A stretch of DNA of 64,000 nt from Pseudomonadota bacterium (GCA_018242365.1 JAFECB010000021.1:1-64000), one strand, 5' to 3'; counted from the first letter of the stretch, positions 40,962-51,136 are shown. Translations and numbers: made by a program. The notes: generated by a model not told the origin, from the sequence alone.

Positions 40962-42017
40962 ATGACGACGTGGATGGTCACCGGCGGGGCTGGATTCATC
41001 GGCGGCAACTTCGTGCTGGATGCGGTGCGGCGCGGTTTCCGGGTGGTGAATCTGGATGCTCTGACCTATGCCGGCAATCGCGACACGCTGGCGTCGCTGG
41101 ATCGCGAGTCGAACCATGTGTTCGTGCATGGCGACATCGGGGATCGCGCACTGGTGAATGTGTTGTTGGCCGAACACCGTCCGGATGCCGTGCTGAACTT
41201 CGCCGCGGAAAGCCATGTGGACCGTTCGATCGACGGCCCTGCGGCCTTCATCCAGACCAATGTGGTAGGCACGCTGGCGCTGCTCGAAGCGGTGCGTGAT
41301 TACTGGAAGGGGTTGGAGGGGGAGGCTGCGGCGAGGTTCCGGTTCCTGCACGTGTCCACCGACGAGGTCTATGGTTCGCTCGGTGAGACCGGCAAGTTCA
41401 GCGAGACCACGCCGTATGCACCGAACTCGCCGTATTCCGCATCGAAGGCTGCGTCGGACCATCTGGTGCGCGCCTTCCACCACACCTATGGCCTGCCCAC
41501 GCTGACCACCAATTGCAGCAACAACTACGGGCCGTATCACTTCCCGGAAAAGCTCATTCCCTTGGTGATCGCCAAGGCCTTGGCCGGCGAGCCCTTGCCT
41601 GTCTACGGCGATGGCAAACAGGTGCGCGACTGGCTATTCGTGACCGACCACTGTGCAGCGATTCGTGCGGTGCTGGAGAAGGGGCGCATCGGCGAAACCT
41701 ACAACGTCGGTGGCAATGCCGAGATGCAGAACATCGAGGTGGTGCGCGCGATCTGCGCCTTGCTGGACCAGCGTCGCCCACGTGCCGACGGCTTGCCGCG
41801 CGCGTCACAAATCACCCACGTCGCAGATCGCCCCGGCCACGATCGACGCTACGCGATCGATGCCGGCAAGCTGCGCGACGAGCTGGACTGGGAGCCGCGT
41901 TACAGTTTCGAGCAGGGCATCGCGGAAACCGTGGATTGGTATCTTGCGAATCAGGATTGGGTGCAGCGCGTGCTGGATGGCAGTTATCGACTGGAGCGCA
42001 TCGGAGTGAATGCATGA
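40962..42017 (+). CDS. rfbB: dTDP-glucose 4,6-dehydratase
   Basis: A 351-residue extended SDR enzyme, second step of dTDP-L-rhamnose synthesis. NAD-binding [10 protein letters not shown] near the N-terminus, the dehydratase signature VDRSIDGP, catalytic STDEVYG and [10 protein letters not shown] (Tyr-x3-Lys), and the family motif [19 protein letters not shown] 40962 has GGAG 8 bases ahead. First of four genes that overlap by ATGA. Confidence 0.95.
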   Translation: MTTWMVTGGAGFIGGNFVLDAVRRGFRVVNLDALTYAGNRDTLASLDRESNHVFVHGDIGDRALVNVLLAEHRPDAVLNFAAESHVDRSIDGPAAFIQTNVVGTLALLEAVRDYWKGLEGEAAARFRFLHVSTDEVYGSLGETGKFSETTPYAPNSPYSASKAASDHLVRAFHHTYGLPTLTTNCSNNYGPYHFPEKLIPLVIAKALAGEPLPVYGDGKQVRDWLFVTDHCAAIRAVLEKGRIGETYNVGGNAEMQNIEVVRAICALLDQRRPRADGLPRASQITHVADRPGHDRRYAIDAGKLRDELDWEPRYSFEQGIAETVDWYLANQDWVQRVLDGSYRLERIGVNA

Positions 42018-42901
42018 CCACGCGCAAGGGCATCGTGCTGGCCGGCGGCTCCGGCACCCGGCTGTATCCGATCACCCAGGCCATCAGCAAACAGCTGTTG
42101 CCGGTGTACGACAAGCCGATGATCTACTACCCGCTCAGCGTATTGATGCTGGCGGGAATCCGGGAAGTCCTGATCATCAATACGCCGCATGAGCAGGACT
42201 TGTTCCAGCGGCTGCTGGGGGACGGTTCGCAATGGGGCATGCGCATCGAATACGCCGTGCAGCCGAGCCCGGATGGGTTGGCGCAAGCGTTCATGATCGG
42301 CCGTGACTTCCTTGCCGGCAGCCCGTCCTGCCTGGTGCTGGGCGACAACATCTTTCACGGACACGGTCTGACCGAGCTGCTCAAGCGCGCCGATGCCCGC
42401 GAGACTGGTGCGACGGTGTTCGGCTACTGGGTGCGCGATCCGGAACGCTACGGTGTGGCCGAGTTCGATGCCGACGGGTGCGTGATCGGATTGGAAGAAA
42501 AGCCCGCGCAGCCGAAGTCGAGCTATGCCGTCACCGGCCTGTATTTCTACGACGAGCGCGTGTGTGACTTCGCCGCGTCGCTGAAGCCGTCACCGCGCGG
42601 TGAACTGGAGATCACCGACCTCAATCGCTGCTATCTGGAACACGGCAGCCTGCATCTGGAAAAAATGGGTCGCGGTTACGCCTGGCTGGATACCGGCACC
42701 CATGAATCGCTGGTCGAGGCGTCCACCTTCATCCAGACCATCGAGACCCGGCAAGGCCTGCGCGTGTGCTGCCCCGAGGAAATCGCCTACTACAACGGCT
42801 GGATCGATGCGGAGCAATTGCGGCAACTGGCGGCACCACTGGCCAAGAATGGCTATGGCCAGTATCTGCTGGGCCTGATCGGGCAGGCGAAGATCGCATG
42901 A
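42014..42901 (+). CDS. rfbA: Glucose-1-phosphate thymidylyltransferase
   Basis: A 295-residue nucleotidyltransferase, first step of the pathway (dTTP + glucose-1-P). Signature [56 protein letters not shown], plus LGDNIFHG and EKP. Length is normal. It overlaps rfbB and rfbC by four bases. Confidence 0.96.
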   Translation: MTTRKGIVLAGGSGTRLYPITQAISKQLLPVYDKPMIYYPLSVLMLAGIREVLIINTPHEQDLFQRLLGDGSQWGMRIEYAVQPSPDGLAQAFMIGRDFLAGSPSCLVLGDNIFHGHGLTELLKRADARETGATVFGYWVRDPERYGVAEFDADGCVIGLEEKPAQPKSSYAVTGLYFYDERVCDFAASLKPSPRGELEITDLNRCYLEHGSLHLEKMGRGYAWLDTGTHESLVEASTFIQTIETRQGLRVCCPEEIAYYNGWIDAEQLRQLAAPLAKNGYGQYLLGLIGQAKIA

Positions 42902-43461
42902 AGGTCATCGAGACGCGCCTGCCCGGCTGCGTGGTGATCGAGCCTGCGGTACATGGCGATGCACGCGGTTTCTTCTACGAGGGCTGGAATGCGGATCGTT
43001 TCGGCAAGCATGGCCTGCCGACGCAGTTCGTCCAGCACAACGTATCCCGATCACAACGTGGTGTCTTGCGCGGCCTGCACTACCAGTGGCCGAACAATGC
43101 GCAAGGCAAATTGGTCAGCGTGCTGGAAGGCGAGGTGTTCGATGTGGCTGTCGATCTCCGGCGCGGTTCATCCACGTTCGGCCAGCACGCGTCAGCGATC
43201 CTCAGTGCCGACAACAAGCGCCACTTCTGGGTGCCCGAGGGCTTTGCCCACGGCTTCCTGGTGTTGAGTGAAACCGCGTTGTTCACCTATCTGTGCAGTG
43301 CGCCCTACGATCCGGCCAGTGACAACTCGCTGCGCTGGGATGATCCGCAACTGGCAATCGACTGGCCGATGACGGATGTCTCGCTGTCTGCCAAGGATGC
43401 CGTCGCGCCGCTGTTGGACGAGATCGCAGCGGATCGACTGCCAAGTTACGACGCGCCATGA
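42898..43461 (+). CDS. rfbC: dTDP-4-dehydrorhamnose 3,5-epimerase
   Basis: A 187-residue cupin epimerase, third step: [53 protein letters not shown], catalytic HYQ, and [28 protein letters not shown] overlaps on both sides show a single operon. Confidence 0.96.
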   Translation: MKVIETRLPGCVVIEPAVHGDARGFFYEGWNADRFGKHGLPTQFVQHNVSRSQRGVLRGLHYQWPNNAQGKLVSVLEGEVFDVAVDLRRGSSTFGQHASAILSADNKRHFWVPEGFAHGFLVLSETALFTYLCSAPYDPASDNSLRWDDPQLAIDWPMTDVSLSAKDAVAPLLDEIAADRLPSYDAP

Positions 43462-44354
43462 AACTCCTGCTGCTCGGTGGCAATGGACAGGTGGGGCGTG
43501 AATTGAGGCGCAGCCTGCCGGTGCTTGGGCAGGTGGTGGTGGCGACGCGCGATGGTGTTGGCGTCGATCTTGCCGCCGATTTCGATGCGCCGGTGGCCTT
43601 GGCGCAACTGGTCCAGCGCGTGGCACCCGAGGTGGTGGTCAATGCTGCTGCCTACACGGCGGTGGACAAGGCCGAATCGGAACCGGATGCGGCGTTTCGG
43701 GTGAATGCACTTGCGACGGCGGCATTGGCGCAAGCTTGTGCGGCTACCGGCGCACTGTTGCTGCATTACTCCACCGATTATGTATTCGATGGGCGTGGGA
43801 CGCGGCCGTATCGCGAAAACGATCCGACCTCGCCATTGGGTGCGTATGGTGCCAGCAAGCTGGCCGGTGAGGAGATGATTCGCGCCAGTGGTGCGCGCCA
43901 CGCGATCCTGCGAACAGCCTGGGTGTATGCCGCGCACGGCAGCAATTTCCTGCGCACGATGTTGAAGCTGGCAGCTGATCGCGACCAGCTGCGCGTGGTG
44001 GCGGATCAGATCGGTGCGCCGACGCCGGCCGCCTGGATTGCCGATACAACCACTTCCATCCTGCGCAAGGGTGTCCGCGGCTCCGGTATCTGGCATCTGA
44101 CCGCGGCAGGGCAGACCAGTTGGCAGCAATTTGCCGAAGCCATTTTCGATGAGGCGATGACGCTGGGCCTGCTGACGAGGCGGCCGGTAGTGCATGCCAT
44201 CACCACGGCAGACTATCCGACGCCTGCGCGACGGCCGGCGTACTCGGTGCTGGATACCGCGGCTCTTCAACGGATCTACGGCATCACACCGCCCGCTTGG
44301 CGGGACGCGTTGCGATGGACCCTGCGCGAGATGGCGTCTGACTCAGTTGGCTGA
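43458..44354 (+). CDS. rfbD: dTDP-4-dehydrorhamnose reductase
   Basis: A 298-residue SDR reductase, the last step to dTDP-L-rhamnose. GGNGQVGRELRR nucleotide site, AAYTAVDKAESEPDAAFRVNA, STDYVFDG, and YGASKLAGEE catalytic motif. The product supplies rhamnose for LPS O-antigen or exopolysaccharide. The 3' end overlaps the convergent VanY-like gene by 12 bases. Confidence 0.95.
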   Translation: MKLLLLGGNGQVGRELRRSLPVLGQVVVATRDGVGVDLAADFDAPVALAQLVQRVAPEVVVNAAAYTAVDKAESEPDAAFRVNALATAALAQACAATGALLLHYSTDYVFDGRGTRPYRENDPTSPLGAYGASKLAGEEMIRASGARHAILRTAWVYAAHGSNFLRTMLKLAADRDQLRVVADQIGAPTPAAWIADTTTSILRKGVRGSGIWHLTAAGQTSWQQFAEAIFDEAMTLGLLTRRPVVHAITTADYPTPARRPAYSVLDTAALQRIYGITPPAWRDALRWTLREMASDSVG

Positions 44355-45158
44355 AAAACGCCAATGCCATGGCTCGTAGACGATGCCGTGGGGATTGTCG
44401 CGCGGGTAGCTCAGGGTGAAGCCATGTGCTGCAGCGTTGGCTTGCAGCCATGCGAATGCGGGCGTGGCTTCGAAGGATTCCTCGGCAGGCGGTTCATCGG
44501 GTGTGCCGATATCCAGCGCCAGTCCGGAATGGTGTTCGGAAAATCCGGGTGCGGCATTGACCGCGAGGATCTGTTCGACCGTCTGGCCACGTGTCAGCTT
44601 GCGTTCGAAGATGCCGAGTTGGTAATCGTGGCTGCGATAGCCGGAGATCGCGTCCAGCACGATGCCGTCGGCGCGTGCAGCCGCGAGCAGGCGTAGCCAG
44701 GCACGCGCAGCGTTGATGCGCAACCACAGTGCACGCCGCCAGCGATCGAAGCCGGCGAACGCCAGCCAGTCGGGTTCGGGAACCAATTCAAGGCCGCTGC
44801 GTGTGGCATAGCCGTCGGCGTCGAGTCCAAGGCGTTGCAGTCGATCTTGCAGGCGGTGCAGCGGCAATGGTCCGACGTGATCGAGCTCATTGCGTGCACT
44901 GCGGTGACGCGAGCCGAGCGCGCGTCGTGCGCTTGCCAATCCGGGTTCGCGGGCAAGCCTCGGCACCAGCGGATGCAATTCACCATCCAGAACCGCGGCG
45001 AGGTATTGCCCATCGCACTTTCGTCGAAGTACCCAGCGTGCGTGCGCGAGCAGGCGGGCGTGGGCATTGCTGCGCGCGTGCAACAAACCGCCCGGCCAAA
45101 GCTCGATGTCCGGGGTATTGAGCAGCCTCGATTGCAGTGGGATGCAGATGTTGCGCAT
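44343..45158 (-). CDS. VanY-type D-alanyl-D-alanine carboxypeptidase
   Basis: The start is taken at ATG 45158 (MRNICIPLQSR). 271 residues. The C-terminal half has the LAS/VanY zinc-peptidase motifs: SGYRSHDYQLGIFERKL, SEHHSGLALDIG (H-x6-D) and EPWHWR (E-x-x-H). The N-terminal half is unusual, an extra ~150-residue region without a signal peptide. It would trim D-Ala from peptidoglycan stem peptides. Location is unclear because no export signal is visible. Confidence 0.85.
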   Translation of the reverse strand: MRNICIPLQSRLLNTPDIELWPGGLLHARSNAHARLLAHARWVLRRKCDGQYLAAVLDGELHPLVPRLAREPGLASARRALGSRHRSARNELDHVGPLPLHRLQDRLQRLGLDADGYATRSGLELVPEPDWLAFAGFDRWRRALWLRINAARAWLRLLAAARADGIVLDAISGYRSHDYQLGIFERKLTRGQTVEQILAVNAAPGFSEHHSGLALDIGTPDEPPAEESFEATPAFAWLQANAAAHGFTLSYPRDNPHGIVYEPWHWRFSAN

Positions 45159-45189
45159 GTCGGCAGGATAGGGGTTTGCCGTGGCGACG

Positions 45190-45726
45190 TCAGGCAGCTG
45201 CGCTGTGCAGCGCGTCCAGGAGTGCTTGCGGGCGTTCCAGACTGAGCAGGAGCTGGGATTTGCCATCACGCTGCGGCAGCCACAGCACGCGGTCGGTCTG
45301 GGTCAACAGGCAGAAGGCCTTGGCGAGGCCGCCACGCAGGCGGAAGTGGCCGGCCTTGAAGCCGGGCATCGCCATGCCGCCGGTTTTCAGCCATGGACGT
45401 AGTTCGGTGTGCTCGCCGAGATTGACGATGCGGGCTCTGTCGAGATCGAAACCAGCCGTGGAGATATGGATCCGATAGATGGCGGCGCGCACCTCGAGAA
45501 TCCCGGTGTGCAATTCCACGCCACGACGGCGCATTGCCAAGGCCAACAGGGCGCACACCAGCAGGATGACGACGATGCCCGGCAGGATGCCGTGCATCGG
45601 CTGGTGCGTGAGCCATAACACGAGGATGACACTCAGCGGCAAAGCCCCGCCGAGCAAACCCATTCCCACCCACGCCATCACGGAGGGCGGGCTGACCTCG
45701 AACTTCGTGGGTGCTGCCGTGGCCAT
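45190..45726 (-). CDS. Membrane protein with bacterial PH domain
   Basis: 178 residues. Two membrane helices near the N-terminus (SVMAWVGMGLLGGALPLSVILVLWL and GILPGIVVILLVCALLALAM), then a PH-like domain (VELHTGILEVRAAIYRIHISTAGFDLDRARIVNLGEHTELRPWLKTGGMAMPGFKAGHFRLRGGLAKAFCLLTQTDRVLWLPQRDGKSQLLLSLERPQALLDAL). Such bPH proteins are small inner-membrane sensors or scaffolds. It is four bases from the downstream hydrolase gene (same strand), so they are probably in one operon. Confidence 0.7.
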   Translation of the reverse strand: MATAAPTKFEVSPPSVMAWVGMGLLGGALPLSVILVLWLTHQPMHGILPGIVVILLVCALLALAMRRRGVELHTGILEVRAAIYRIHISTAGFDLDRARIVNLGEHTELRPWLKTGGMAMPGFKAGHFRLRGGLAKAFCLLTQTDRVLWLPQRDGKSQLLLSLERPQALLDALHSAAA

Positions 45727-45729
45727 GGC

Positions 45730-47052
45730 TCAGTGCGCCTTGATCCAGCTGGCCACGTCATTGATCAGGGTGGCATCGACATGCCCCGGCTGCTGGTACT
45801 CGGCCAGCGAGCCTTCGCCCTCACCGGCGATGCCTAGATGGTTGAGTGCTGGGTACAGCTTGAACGTGACCTTTGGATCGGCGTGGAAAGCTTCCCGCCA
45901 GTTCTGCCAATCGGCATCGACCACCTGGATGTCGCGCGCGCCTTGCAGGATCAGCATCGGCAGCTTGACCTGCTCGGCTTCTGCCACCGCATTTACCGAA
46001 TCGGCACTGCGCCAATAGCCGGCGGGCTGACCCAGAAGGGTGGCGGTCGTCGCTGGCGTCAGCGGATCGCGGGTCTGGCGGACCTGTGCGGTCAGCGATG
46101 CGATCGCGGCGCGTTCGGCATCGTCGATCTTGCCGTCGTTCAGTGCGGCGAGGCGGCGGTTCTGTTCGATCAGGATATCCAGCAGCGGACGCGACGGCGC
46201 GGCAAGCAGGATCAGCCCATCGACGTGACCGGAGACGGCGGCGATGCGCGGCGCCATCATCCCGCCCTGGCTGTGGCCGAGCACGAACACGCGATTGGGG
46301 TCGATGCCGGCGGTCTTGCGCAGTGCATCCACGGCCAGCACCGCATCATTGGTGGTTTCGTCATCGACGGTGAACTCTCCGCTGGCAAAATCCTGCGGGC
46401 GCGCCTTGGTGCGCTTTTCATAGCGCAATACTGCAATCCCCTGCGCGGCAAGTCCGCGTGCGATGTCGAGGAAGGGCCGGTTGGGGCCGATGGTTTCGTT
46501 GCGATCCTGCGGGCCGGAGCCGTGCACCAGCACCACAGCCGGGAAGGGGCCGTCGCCCTTGGGCATGGCCAGCGTTCCGGGCAGGGCGCGTTCGCCGTCA
46601 CCGACGCTGACATCCTGCTCGGTGAATGGCGCATCGGCGGCAACCGGAGGGACGGCTTCGGCCGTGGGCGCGGGTTGGATCAGGAAACCGACGATCTTGC
46701 CTTCAGCATCGAAGGCGAATTTGGCGAGCATTTCGCCTTTCTCGAAATGCAGCGGAATCATGACCAGGGTTGCACCATTCTGTTCGGCCGTCTGCGCCTC
46801 GCCGCGACCGGTGGCTGCGCCCACCATGCCGGGTAGCGATTCCCACACCGATTTCAGTTTGTCCTCGGGAACGGCGGCGGCCATTTGCGCGCCGAACAGT
46901 TGTTCGACCTGCGCGTACTCTCCGGCGTTGAGGTGATCCAGCGCCTGCGATGCAATGGTGGTGGGCGTGGGCGGGGTGGCGTCCTGGGCCAGCGCGCCAG
47001 CGGTGGCGGCAAGGCAGGCGGTCAGGACGAGTGAGAGCAGGGTGCGGCGCAT
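45730..47052 (-). CDS. Secreted alpha/beta hydrolase with DUF3887 domain
   Basis: 440 residues with a Sec signal (MRRTLLSLVLTACLAATAGALAQ). Residues ~35-130 form a DUF3887-like domain (ASQALDHLNAGEYAQVEQLFGAQMAAAVPEDKLKSVWESL). The rest is an alpha/beta hydrolase: VVLVHGSGPQDRNE, catalytic GHSQGG (Ser), ILQGARDIQV (Asp) and ALNHLGI (His). It probably hydrolyses esters or peptides in the periplasm. Substrate unknown. A TGA-ATG neighbour distance to the gene at 47054 is one base, so it could belong to the same transcript. Confidence 0.85.
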   Translation of the reverse strand: MRRTLLSLVLTACLAATAGALAQDATPPTPTTIASQALDHLNAGEYAQVEQLFGAQMAAAVPEDKLKSVWESLPGMVGAATGRGEAQTAEQNGATLVMIPLHFEKGEMLAKFAFDAEGKIVGFLIQPAPTAEAVPPVAADAPFTEQDVSVGDGERALPGTLAMPKGDGPFPAVVLVHGSGPQDRNETIGPNRPFLDIARGLAAQGIAVLRYEKRTKARPQDFASGEFTVDDETTNDAVLAVDALRKTAGIDPNRVFVLGHSQGGMMAPRIAAVSGHVDGLILLAAPSRPLLDILIEQNRRLAALNDGKIDDAERAAIASLTAQVRQTRDPLTPATTATLLGQPAGYWRSADSVNAVAEAEQVKLPMLILQGARDIQVVDADWQNWREAFHADPKVTFKLYPALNHLGIAGEGEGSLAEYQQPGHVDATLINDVASWIKAH

Positions 47053-47053
47053 G

Positions 47054-47236
47054 TCAGGCTTCCTTCTTGAAGATCAGGGTCGGGGAGGACACGGTGGGCG
47101 TGGCGTGGATCACGTTGACCAGTTCCCAGCCGTTGCGACCCTGCTTGTCGAGCTCTTCCTGCAGGGCTTCGTGCTTGAAGCCGCCCATCAGGCCGGTCTT
47201 GACTTCGATGACCAGGTAATTCCACTTCTTGCTCAT
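47054..47236 (-). CDS. DUF4177-like small protein
   Basis: 60 residues, [59 protein letters not shown]. The WEYKVVEV... GWELVS pattern is the mark of DUF4177, a small alpha/beta fold. The ATG overlaps the stop of the Arc-like gene (ATGA). Function unknown. It may bind a partner in the SPFH operon. Confidence 0.75.
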   Translation of the reverse strand: MSKKWNYLVIEVKTGLMGGFKHEALQEELDKQGRNGWELVNVIHATPTVSSPTLIFKKEA

Positions 47237-47412
47237 GGCTCCCTCGCGGGTTTTGATTTGGAATCGGGCAACCGCCCGGCCTTGCGCAGCGCGTCGCGCA
47301 ACAGGTATTCGATCTGGGCGTTGAGGCTGCGGAGTTCGTCGTCGGCCCAGCGCTGCGCCGCTGCCAGGACGTCGGCATTGATACGCAGCGGATAGGCTTT
47401 CTTTTCGGCCAT
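47233..47412 (-). CDS. Arc-like ribbon-helix-helix DNA-binding protein
   Basis: 59 residues on the minus strand from ATG 47412: [49 protein letters not shown]. This is the Arc/MetJ-type ribbon-helix-helix: a beta strand YPLRINADV and two helices with the [15 protein letters not shown] signature. It is translationally coupled with the DUF4177 gene and lies three bases after the SPFH stop. It may be the autoregulator of this operon. Confidence 0.85.
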   Translation of the reverse strand: MAEKKAYPLRINADVLAAAQRWADDELRSLNAQIEYLLRDALRKAGRLPDSKSKPAREP

Positions 47413-47415
47413 GAC

Positions 47416-48303
47416 TCAGTACAGGCTGCCGGTATTGACGATCGGCTGGGTCGCGCGTTCACCGCACAGCACCACCAGCAGGTTGCTGACCATCTGTGCC
47501 TTGCGTTCTTCGTCCAGCTCGACCACGCCGTTCTTCTTGAGCTCGTTCAGCGCCATCTCGACCATGCCCACCGCGCCGGCAACGATCCGGGTACGTGCTG
47601 CGATGATTGCGTTCGCCTGTTGCCGCTGCAGCATCGCCTGGGCGATCTCCGGTGCGTAGGCGAGGTGGCTGATGCGTGCATCGAGCACCTGCACGCCGGC
47701 ATCGGCGAGGCGTTCGGTCAATTCGTCCTTCAGGTGCTGGCTGATTTCGGTGGCGTGGCTGCGCAATGACACTTGCCCTTCTTCGTGCTGGTCGTAGGGA
47801 TAGCTGGTGGCCATCGTGCGCAGCGCGGATTCGGACTGGATATGGACGAAGCTCTCGTAGTCATCGACGTTGTAGACCGCCTCGGCGCTGTCCTGCACCT
47901 GCCAGACGATGACCGAGGCAATTTCGATCGGACTGCCGTCCAGTTCATTGACCTTGAGCTTGCCGGATTCGAAATTGCGTACGCGCAGCGAAATCTTCTT
48001 CTTGCCGTAGAAGGGATTGTTCCAGCGCAGGCCGTTGGCCTTGACCGTGCCGACGTATTTGCCGAACAGGCTCAGTACCGCGGCCTGGTTGGGCTCCACC
48101 TTGTACAGCCCGATCAGGCTGAGGAAGGCCAGCGCCAGTACCAGCAAGCCGAGCAGGAGATTGGTGACGGAGGCAGGGCCCTCCGGATTGTCGACATTCG
48201 GGCCGATGCCGGTGATGAACAGCCAGACGCCCGCGGCGGCGATCACGAACACCGCGATCAGGAAGGGGATGCCGGGCAGCGAGCGGATTGGGTTCTCTTT
48301 CAT
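47416..48303 (-). CDS. SPFH/Band 7 (stomatin-like) membrane protein
   Basis: Start at ATG 48303 ([11 protein letters not shown]). 295 residues. Two N-terminal membrane segments ([22 protein letters not shown] and [21 protein letters not shown]), then an SPFH domain ([85 protein letters not shown]), followed by a coiled coil ([31 protein letters not shown]). It scaffolds membrane complexes. First gene of a three-gene operon. Confidence 0.9.
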   Translation of the reverse strand: MKENPIRSLPGIPFLIAVFVIAAAGVWLFITGIGPNVDNPEGPASVTNLLLGLLVLALAFLSLIGLYKVEPNQAAVLSLFGKYVGTVKANGLRWNNPFYGKKKISLRVRNFESGKLKVNELDGSPIEIASVIVWQVQDSAEAVYNVDDYESFVHIQSESALRTMATSYPYDQHEEGQVSLRSHATEISQHLKDELTERLADAGVQVLDARISHLAYAPEIAQAMLQRQQANAIIAARTRIVAGAVGMVEMALNELKKNGVVELDEERKAQMVSNLLVVLCGERATQPIVNTGSLY

Positions 48304-48329
48304 GGGGGGTCTCGGGTGATGGGACGTGC

Positions 48330-48357
48330 ATATTGATATCAAAATGATATCTATCAA
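48330..48357 (-). promoter_or_regulatory. AT-rich promoter region with repeated TGATATC, upstream of the SPFH operon
   Basis: GATATC occurs at 48335-48340 and 48346-48351, 11 bases apart, in an AT-rich patch. On the minus strand TTGATA (48357-48352) could be the -35 box. The spacing suits a dimeric ribbon-helix-helix repressor, possibly the Arc-like protein encoded in this operon. Confidence 0.4.
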
Positions 48358-48393
48358 GCAAGCGCGAACCGACGAACGGTCATTCGCGACGGA

Positions 48394-49305
48394 TCACTGC
48401 TGGGGAACGAGATAGAAGATCGGTGCCGGACTGAACTCGCCGGAGGCGTACAGGCCCGCACCGCCGGCGCTCCAGGTCAGCGCTTCCGCTTGCGGGATCG
48501 GCGGTACGTCATGCGTCTCGGGAAGGTGCGAGACGGCATCGGACCAGTCTTCGCCCTCGGCGCGCCGATAGAACAGCACGCTGCCATAGGTCAGGACGGC
48601 CAGGGTGCGCCGGTCCGGGGAGACATCGGCAGCGGTCACCTGCGAAAACAGCGCCGCCATCTGCGGGTCTTTCTGCTGCAATTCGGCGTCGGCTTGCGGT
48701 ACGCCTTCCAGCCGGCCGACCCGACGCGCTTCCAGAACCGCGCCGTGCGGATCGGCCAGCGGCAGGGTGAACAGTTCCGGCGGTACGCGTTTTTTCGAAA
48801 TCAGCAAGACCTGGCCGAGCACGGCATCGACCGCCACCGCTTCGCAATCGCGCGGACCGTCCGGCCAGCGTGCGTGGATACTCCAGCGCGGGCGCAGTAC
48901 GCCGTCTTCGAGTTCGGTCGGCTCCTCGAAAACATACAGGACAAAATCGCGGCGGTGGCCGCCGTTGTCGCCGGTATCGGCCAGCAACAGGTAGTGGTGG
49001 CCGCCCAGGTCGAAGCTGGAGATGTCTTCCCAATCAACGTTTTTCGCGCCTTCCACATCGAAGCGTGCCAGCAGGCGACCGCGCGTGCTGATCGCATAAA
49101 GCCGGGCCGCGTTGCCGCTGTCGTTATGCGCCCACAGCACGTCGTCATGCGCGTGGGAGGCCGCAAGGCCGCTGATTTCGTCGAGTTGCCGATTCATCAC
49201 CAGGCCGGCGAGCCGGGCGAATGGCAGGCTGGGTGCGGAACAGCCGGCGGCCAGCAGCACCATCGCGGCTGCAAGCAGGAAGATTGGGCGCAGGCGCATC
49301 GGCAT
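48394..49305 (-). CDS. Lipoprotein with beta-propeller-like repeats
   Basis: 303 residues, start at ATG 49305 (ATG 49299 and 49326 are alternatives). Signal with lipobox (FLLAAAMVLLAAGC), then a secreted domain with repeated blocks (DEISGLAASHAHDDVLWAHNDSGNAARLYAIST, VDWEDISSFDLGGHHYLLLADTGDNGGHRRDFVLYVFEEP, DCEAVAVDAVLGQVLLISKKR). They resemble the SdiA/phytase-like or NHL beta-propeller lipoproteins of Xanthomonadaceae. It is likely to bind a ligand or polysaccharide in the periplasm. Function unknown. Confidence 0.65.
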   Translation of the reverse strand: MPMRLRPIFLLAAAMVLLAAGCSAPSLPFARLAGLVMNRQLDEISGLAASHAHDDVLWAHNDSGNAARLYAISTRGRLLARFDVEGAKNVDWEDISSFDLGGHHYLLLADTGDNGGHRRDFVLYVFEEPTELEDGVLRPRWSIHARWPDGPRDCEAVAVDAVLGQVLLISKKRVPPELFTLPLADPHGAVLEARRVGRLEGVPQADAELQQKDPQMAALFSQVTAADVSPDRRTLAVLTYGSVLFYRRAEGEDWSDAVSHLPETHDVPPIPQAEALTWSAGGAGLYASGEFSPAPIFYLVPQQ

Positions 49306-49415
49306 GGTGGCAAGGATCGCATGCACGGTGGCGGGCGCGAAGAGGATGTTGATGAATGGATGCCGCCGCGTCGATGCGCTGGCCGATGTGTCGGCACCTG
49401 TGCGAGGATGGGGCC

Positions 49416-49766
49416 ATGAATGAATCTTCCGGCTACGCGGTCTTCCTGTTTCCGCCTGCGCTCGAAGCGCTGGGTGATGCCATCAAACCCTATCTGCAGA
49501 CCGGGCCTGCCGGGCCGTTCGTGCCTTGCCGGGAAGTCGATACCGGCGGCGCTTTCGTCGAGTTGACATTGGAAGGCCGTGCACCCGATGGGCGCACCGT
49601 CGAGCTGGAACTGATGGTGCCGGGCAACATGGTGCGAATGGTGGTGTCGGCTCGCGCCGAGGAAGAGTTCGGTTTCTTCGATCGCAAGAAGGCCGCGCCG
49701 GTCGCTGTTGCAAAGGATGCATCAGCGCAGACCGAAGCCGGTGCGAGTGGGGATGCTGCGGCGTAA
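49416..49766 (+). CDS. Small protein, unknown function (116 residues)
   Basis: ATG 49416 (MNESSGYAVFLFPPALEALGDAIKPYLQTGPAGPFVPCREVDTGGAFVELTLEGRAPDGRTVELELMVPGNMVRMVVSARAEEEFGFF). It reads as a compact alpha/beta domain with an alanine-rich tail. It is divergent from the lipoprotein gene and converges on bpt, leaving only 11 bases. I recognise no family. Confidence 0.65.
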   Translation: MNESSGYAVFLFPPALEALGDAIKPYLQTGPAGPFVPCREVDTGGAFVELTLEGRAPDGRTVELELMVPGNMVRMVVSARAEEEFGFFDRKKAAPVAVAKDASAQTEAGASGDAAA

Positions 49767-49777
49767 AGATTCGCTGC

Positions 49778-50518
49778 TTACGCGGTGTCGTCCTGCACCT
49801 CGGGTGACCACCGCACCCAGCCATGCCCATCAAAGCGCTCCAGCGGCTGGAAGCGGCGCTTGTAGTCCATCTTGCGATGGCCGTCGATCCAGTAGCCGAG
49901 GTACAAATGGCTGCGCCCATCGCGACGTGCCCATTCGATCTGGCGCAGGATGGCAAGCGTGCCCAGACCACGCCGGGCGGCATCCGGTTCGTGGAAGGTA
50001 TAGACCGCCGATAGCGCAGCGGGAACCAGATCGGTGACGGCAACGGCAAGCAGGCGATGGCTGCCACGTTCACGCAATTCGAGGAAGCGGCTGTCGTTCC
50101 AGCGACCGATCAGGAATTGCTCGAACTCGTGGATGCCGTGGTCGTCCATGCCGCCACCGGCATGGCGGGTTGAAAGATAGCGCTGGTAGAGCGCAAAGCG
50201 CTCCTCATCGCATTCGGCGGCGACCACGCGGGATTCCACGTCCGCATTGCGCTGCAGGCAACGACGTTGGCTGCGATCGGGACGAAATTCCGTGATCGGA
50301 ATGCGCACCGCGACGCAGGCGCGGCAGCCGACGCAGCTGGGCCGATAGACGATGTCACCGGAGCGGCGGAAGCCCCAGTCCAGGGCCATCGGATAGAACA
50401 GCGGCAGGCGTGGATCGTGCTGGTCCAGCACCAGATCGCGCGCCTCCCGCTCGGGCCAGTAGCCGCACGGATGGGGCGCGGTGCGAAACAGTCGCAGGGA
50501 GTCGTCGCTGCCGCCCAT
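49778..50518 (-). CDS. bpt: Aspartate/glutamate leucyltransferase
   Basis: 246 residues; the bacterial arginyl-transferase-like family: [58 protein letters not shown] with the conserved CxxC pair. It adds Leu (or Phe) from charged tRNA to proteins with N-terminal Asp or Glu, feeding the N-end rule pathway through ClpS-ClpAP. Later motifs [30 protein letters not shown] and [22 protein letters not shown] fit the family. Confidence 0.92.
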   Translation of the reverse strand: MGGSDDSLRLFRTAPHPCGYWPEREARDLVLDQHDPRLPLFYPMALDWGFRRSGDIVYRPSCVGCRACVAVRIPITEFRPDRSQRRCLQRNADVESRVVAAECDEERFALYQRYLSTRHAGGGMDDHGIHEFEQFLIGRWNDSRFLELRERGSHRLLAVAVTDLVPAALSAVYTFHEPDAARRGLGTLAILRQIEWARRDGRSHLYLGYWIDGHRKMDYKRRFQPLERFDGHGWVRWSPEVQDDTA

Positions 50519-50629
50519 CGGGCAAGCATAGCGACTTGTTCAGCCGCCAGCAGACATTGCGCGTCAACGGCGGCTGGGTTTGGACGTTGTCAGTGCATCC
50601 CCGGACGGTACCGGGAGAGGAGCCTTGTC

Positions 50630-51136
50630 ATGAAAAAGCAGATGTTGCTGGTCCTCGTGCTGGCGTCAGCCGGCCTGTCCGCGAGCGCCTTCGCGCAAAG
50701 CACGACGCCTGCGTCGCCTGCTGCGTCCTCGACACGCCCGATGCATGGCATGCGGCTGGACAGCAATGGCGATGGCATGATCTCGCGCGACGAAGCCGCG
50801 AGCGCGCCGCGCCTTGCGGACAAGTTCGACCAGATCGACACCAACAAGGACGGCAAGCTTTCATCCGATGAGATGAAAGCATGGCGTGAGCAGCATGGCC
50901 GGCGCGGCGCGGCGGGTGGTGACATGGCGGGCGGTGCCATGGGTGATCGCCACGGCGCCTGCTTCGACAAGGCCGATACGGACAAGAACGGCCAGCTCAG
51001 TCGGGCTGAATTCGCGAACCTGCGGCAAGCCTGCGGCGGGATGATGCACCACGGTGGCCGCGGTGCTGCTGCGGGAACGCCCGCGAGCCCTGCGCCCGCT
51101 GCAAGCGCCAGCGGATCGCAGGCCAAGCCGAACTGA
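50630..51136 (+). CDS. Secreted EF-hand calcium-binding protein
   Basis: 168 residues with a signal peptide (MKKQMLLVLVLASAGLSASAFAQ). EF-hand loops: DSNGDGMISRDE, DTNKDGKLSSDE and DTDKNGQLSRAE; all have the D-x-D/N-x-D/G pattern. The C-terminal part is Gly/His/Met rich and ends in a proline/alanine tail. It would act in the periplasm, binding calcium. ATG 50630 has GAGAGGAG just ahead. Confidence 0.85.
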   Translation: MKKQMLLVLVLASAGLSASAFAQSTTPASPAASSTRPMHGMRLDSNGDGMISRDEAASAPRLADKFDQIDTNKDGKLSSDEMKAWREQHGRRGAAGGDMAGGAMGDRHGACFDKADTDKNGQLSRAEFANLRQACGGMMHHGGRGAAAGTPASPAPAASASGSQAKPN

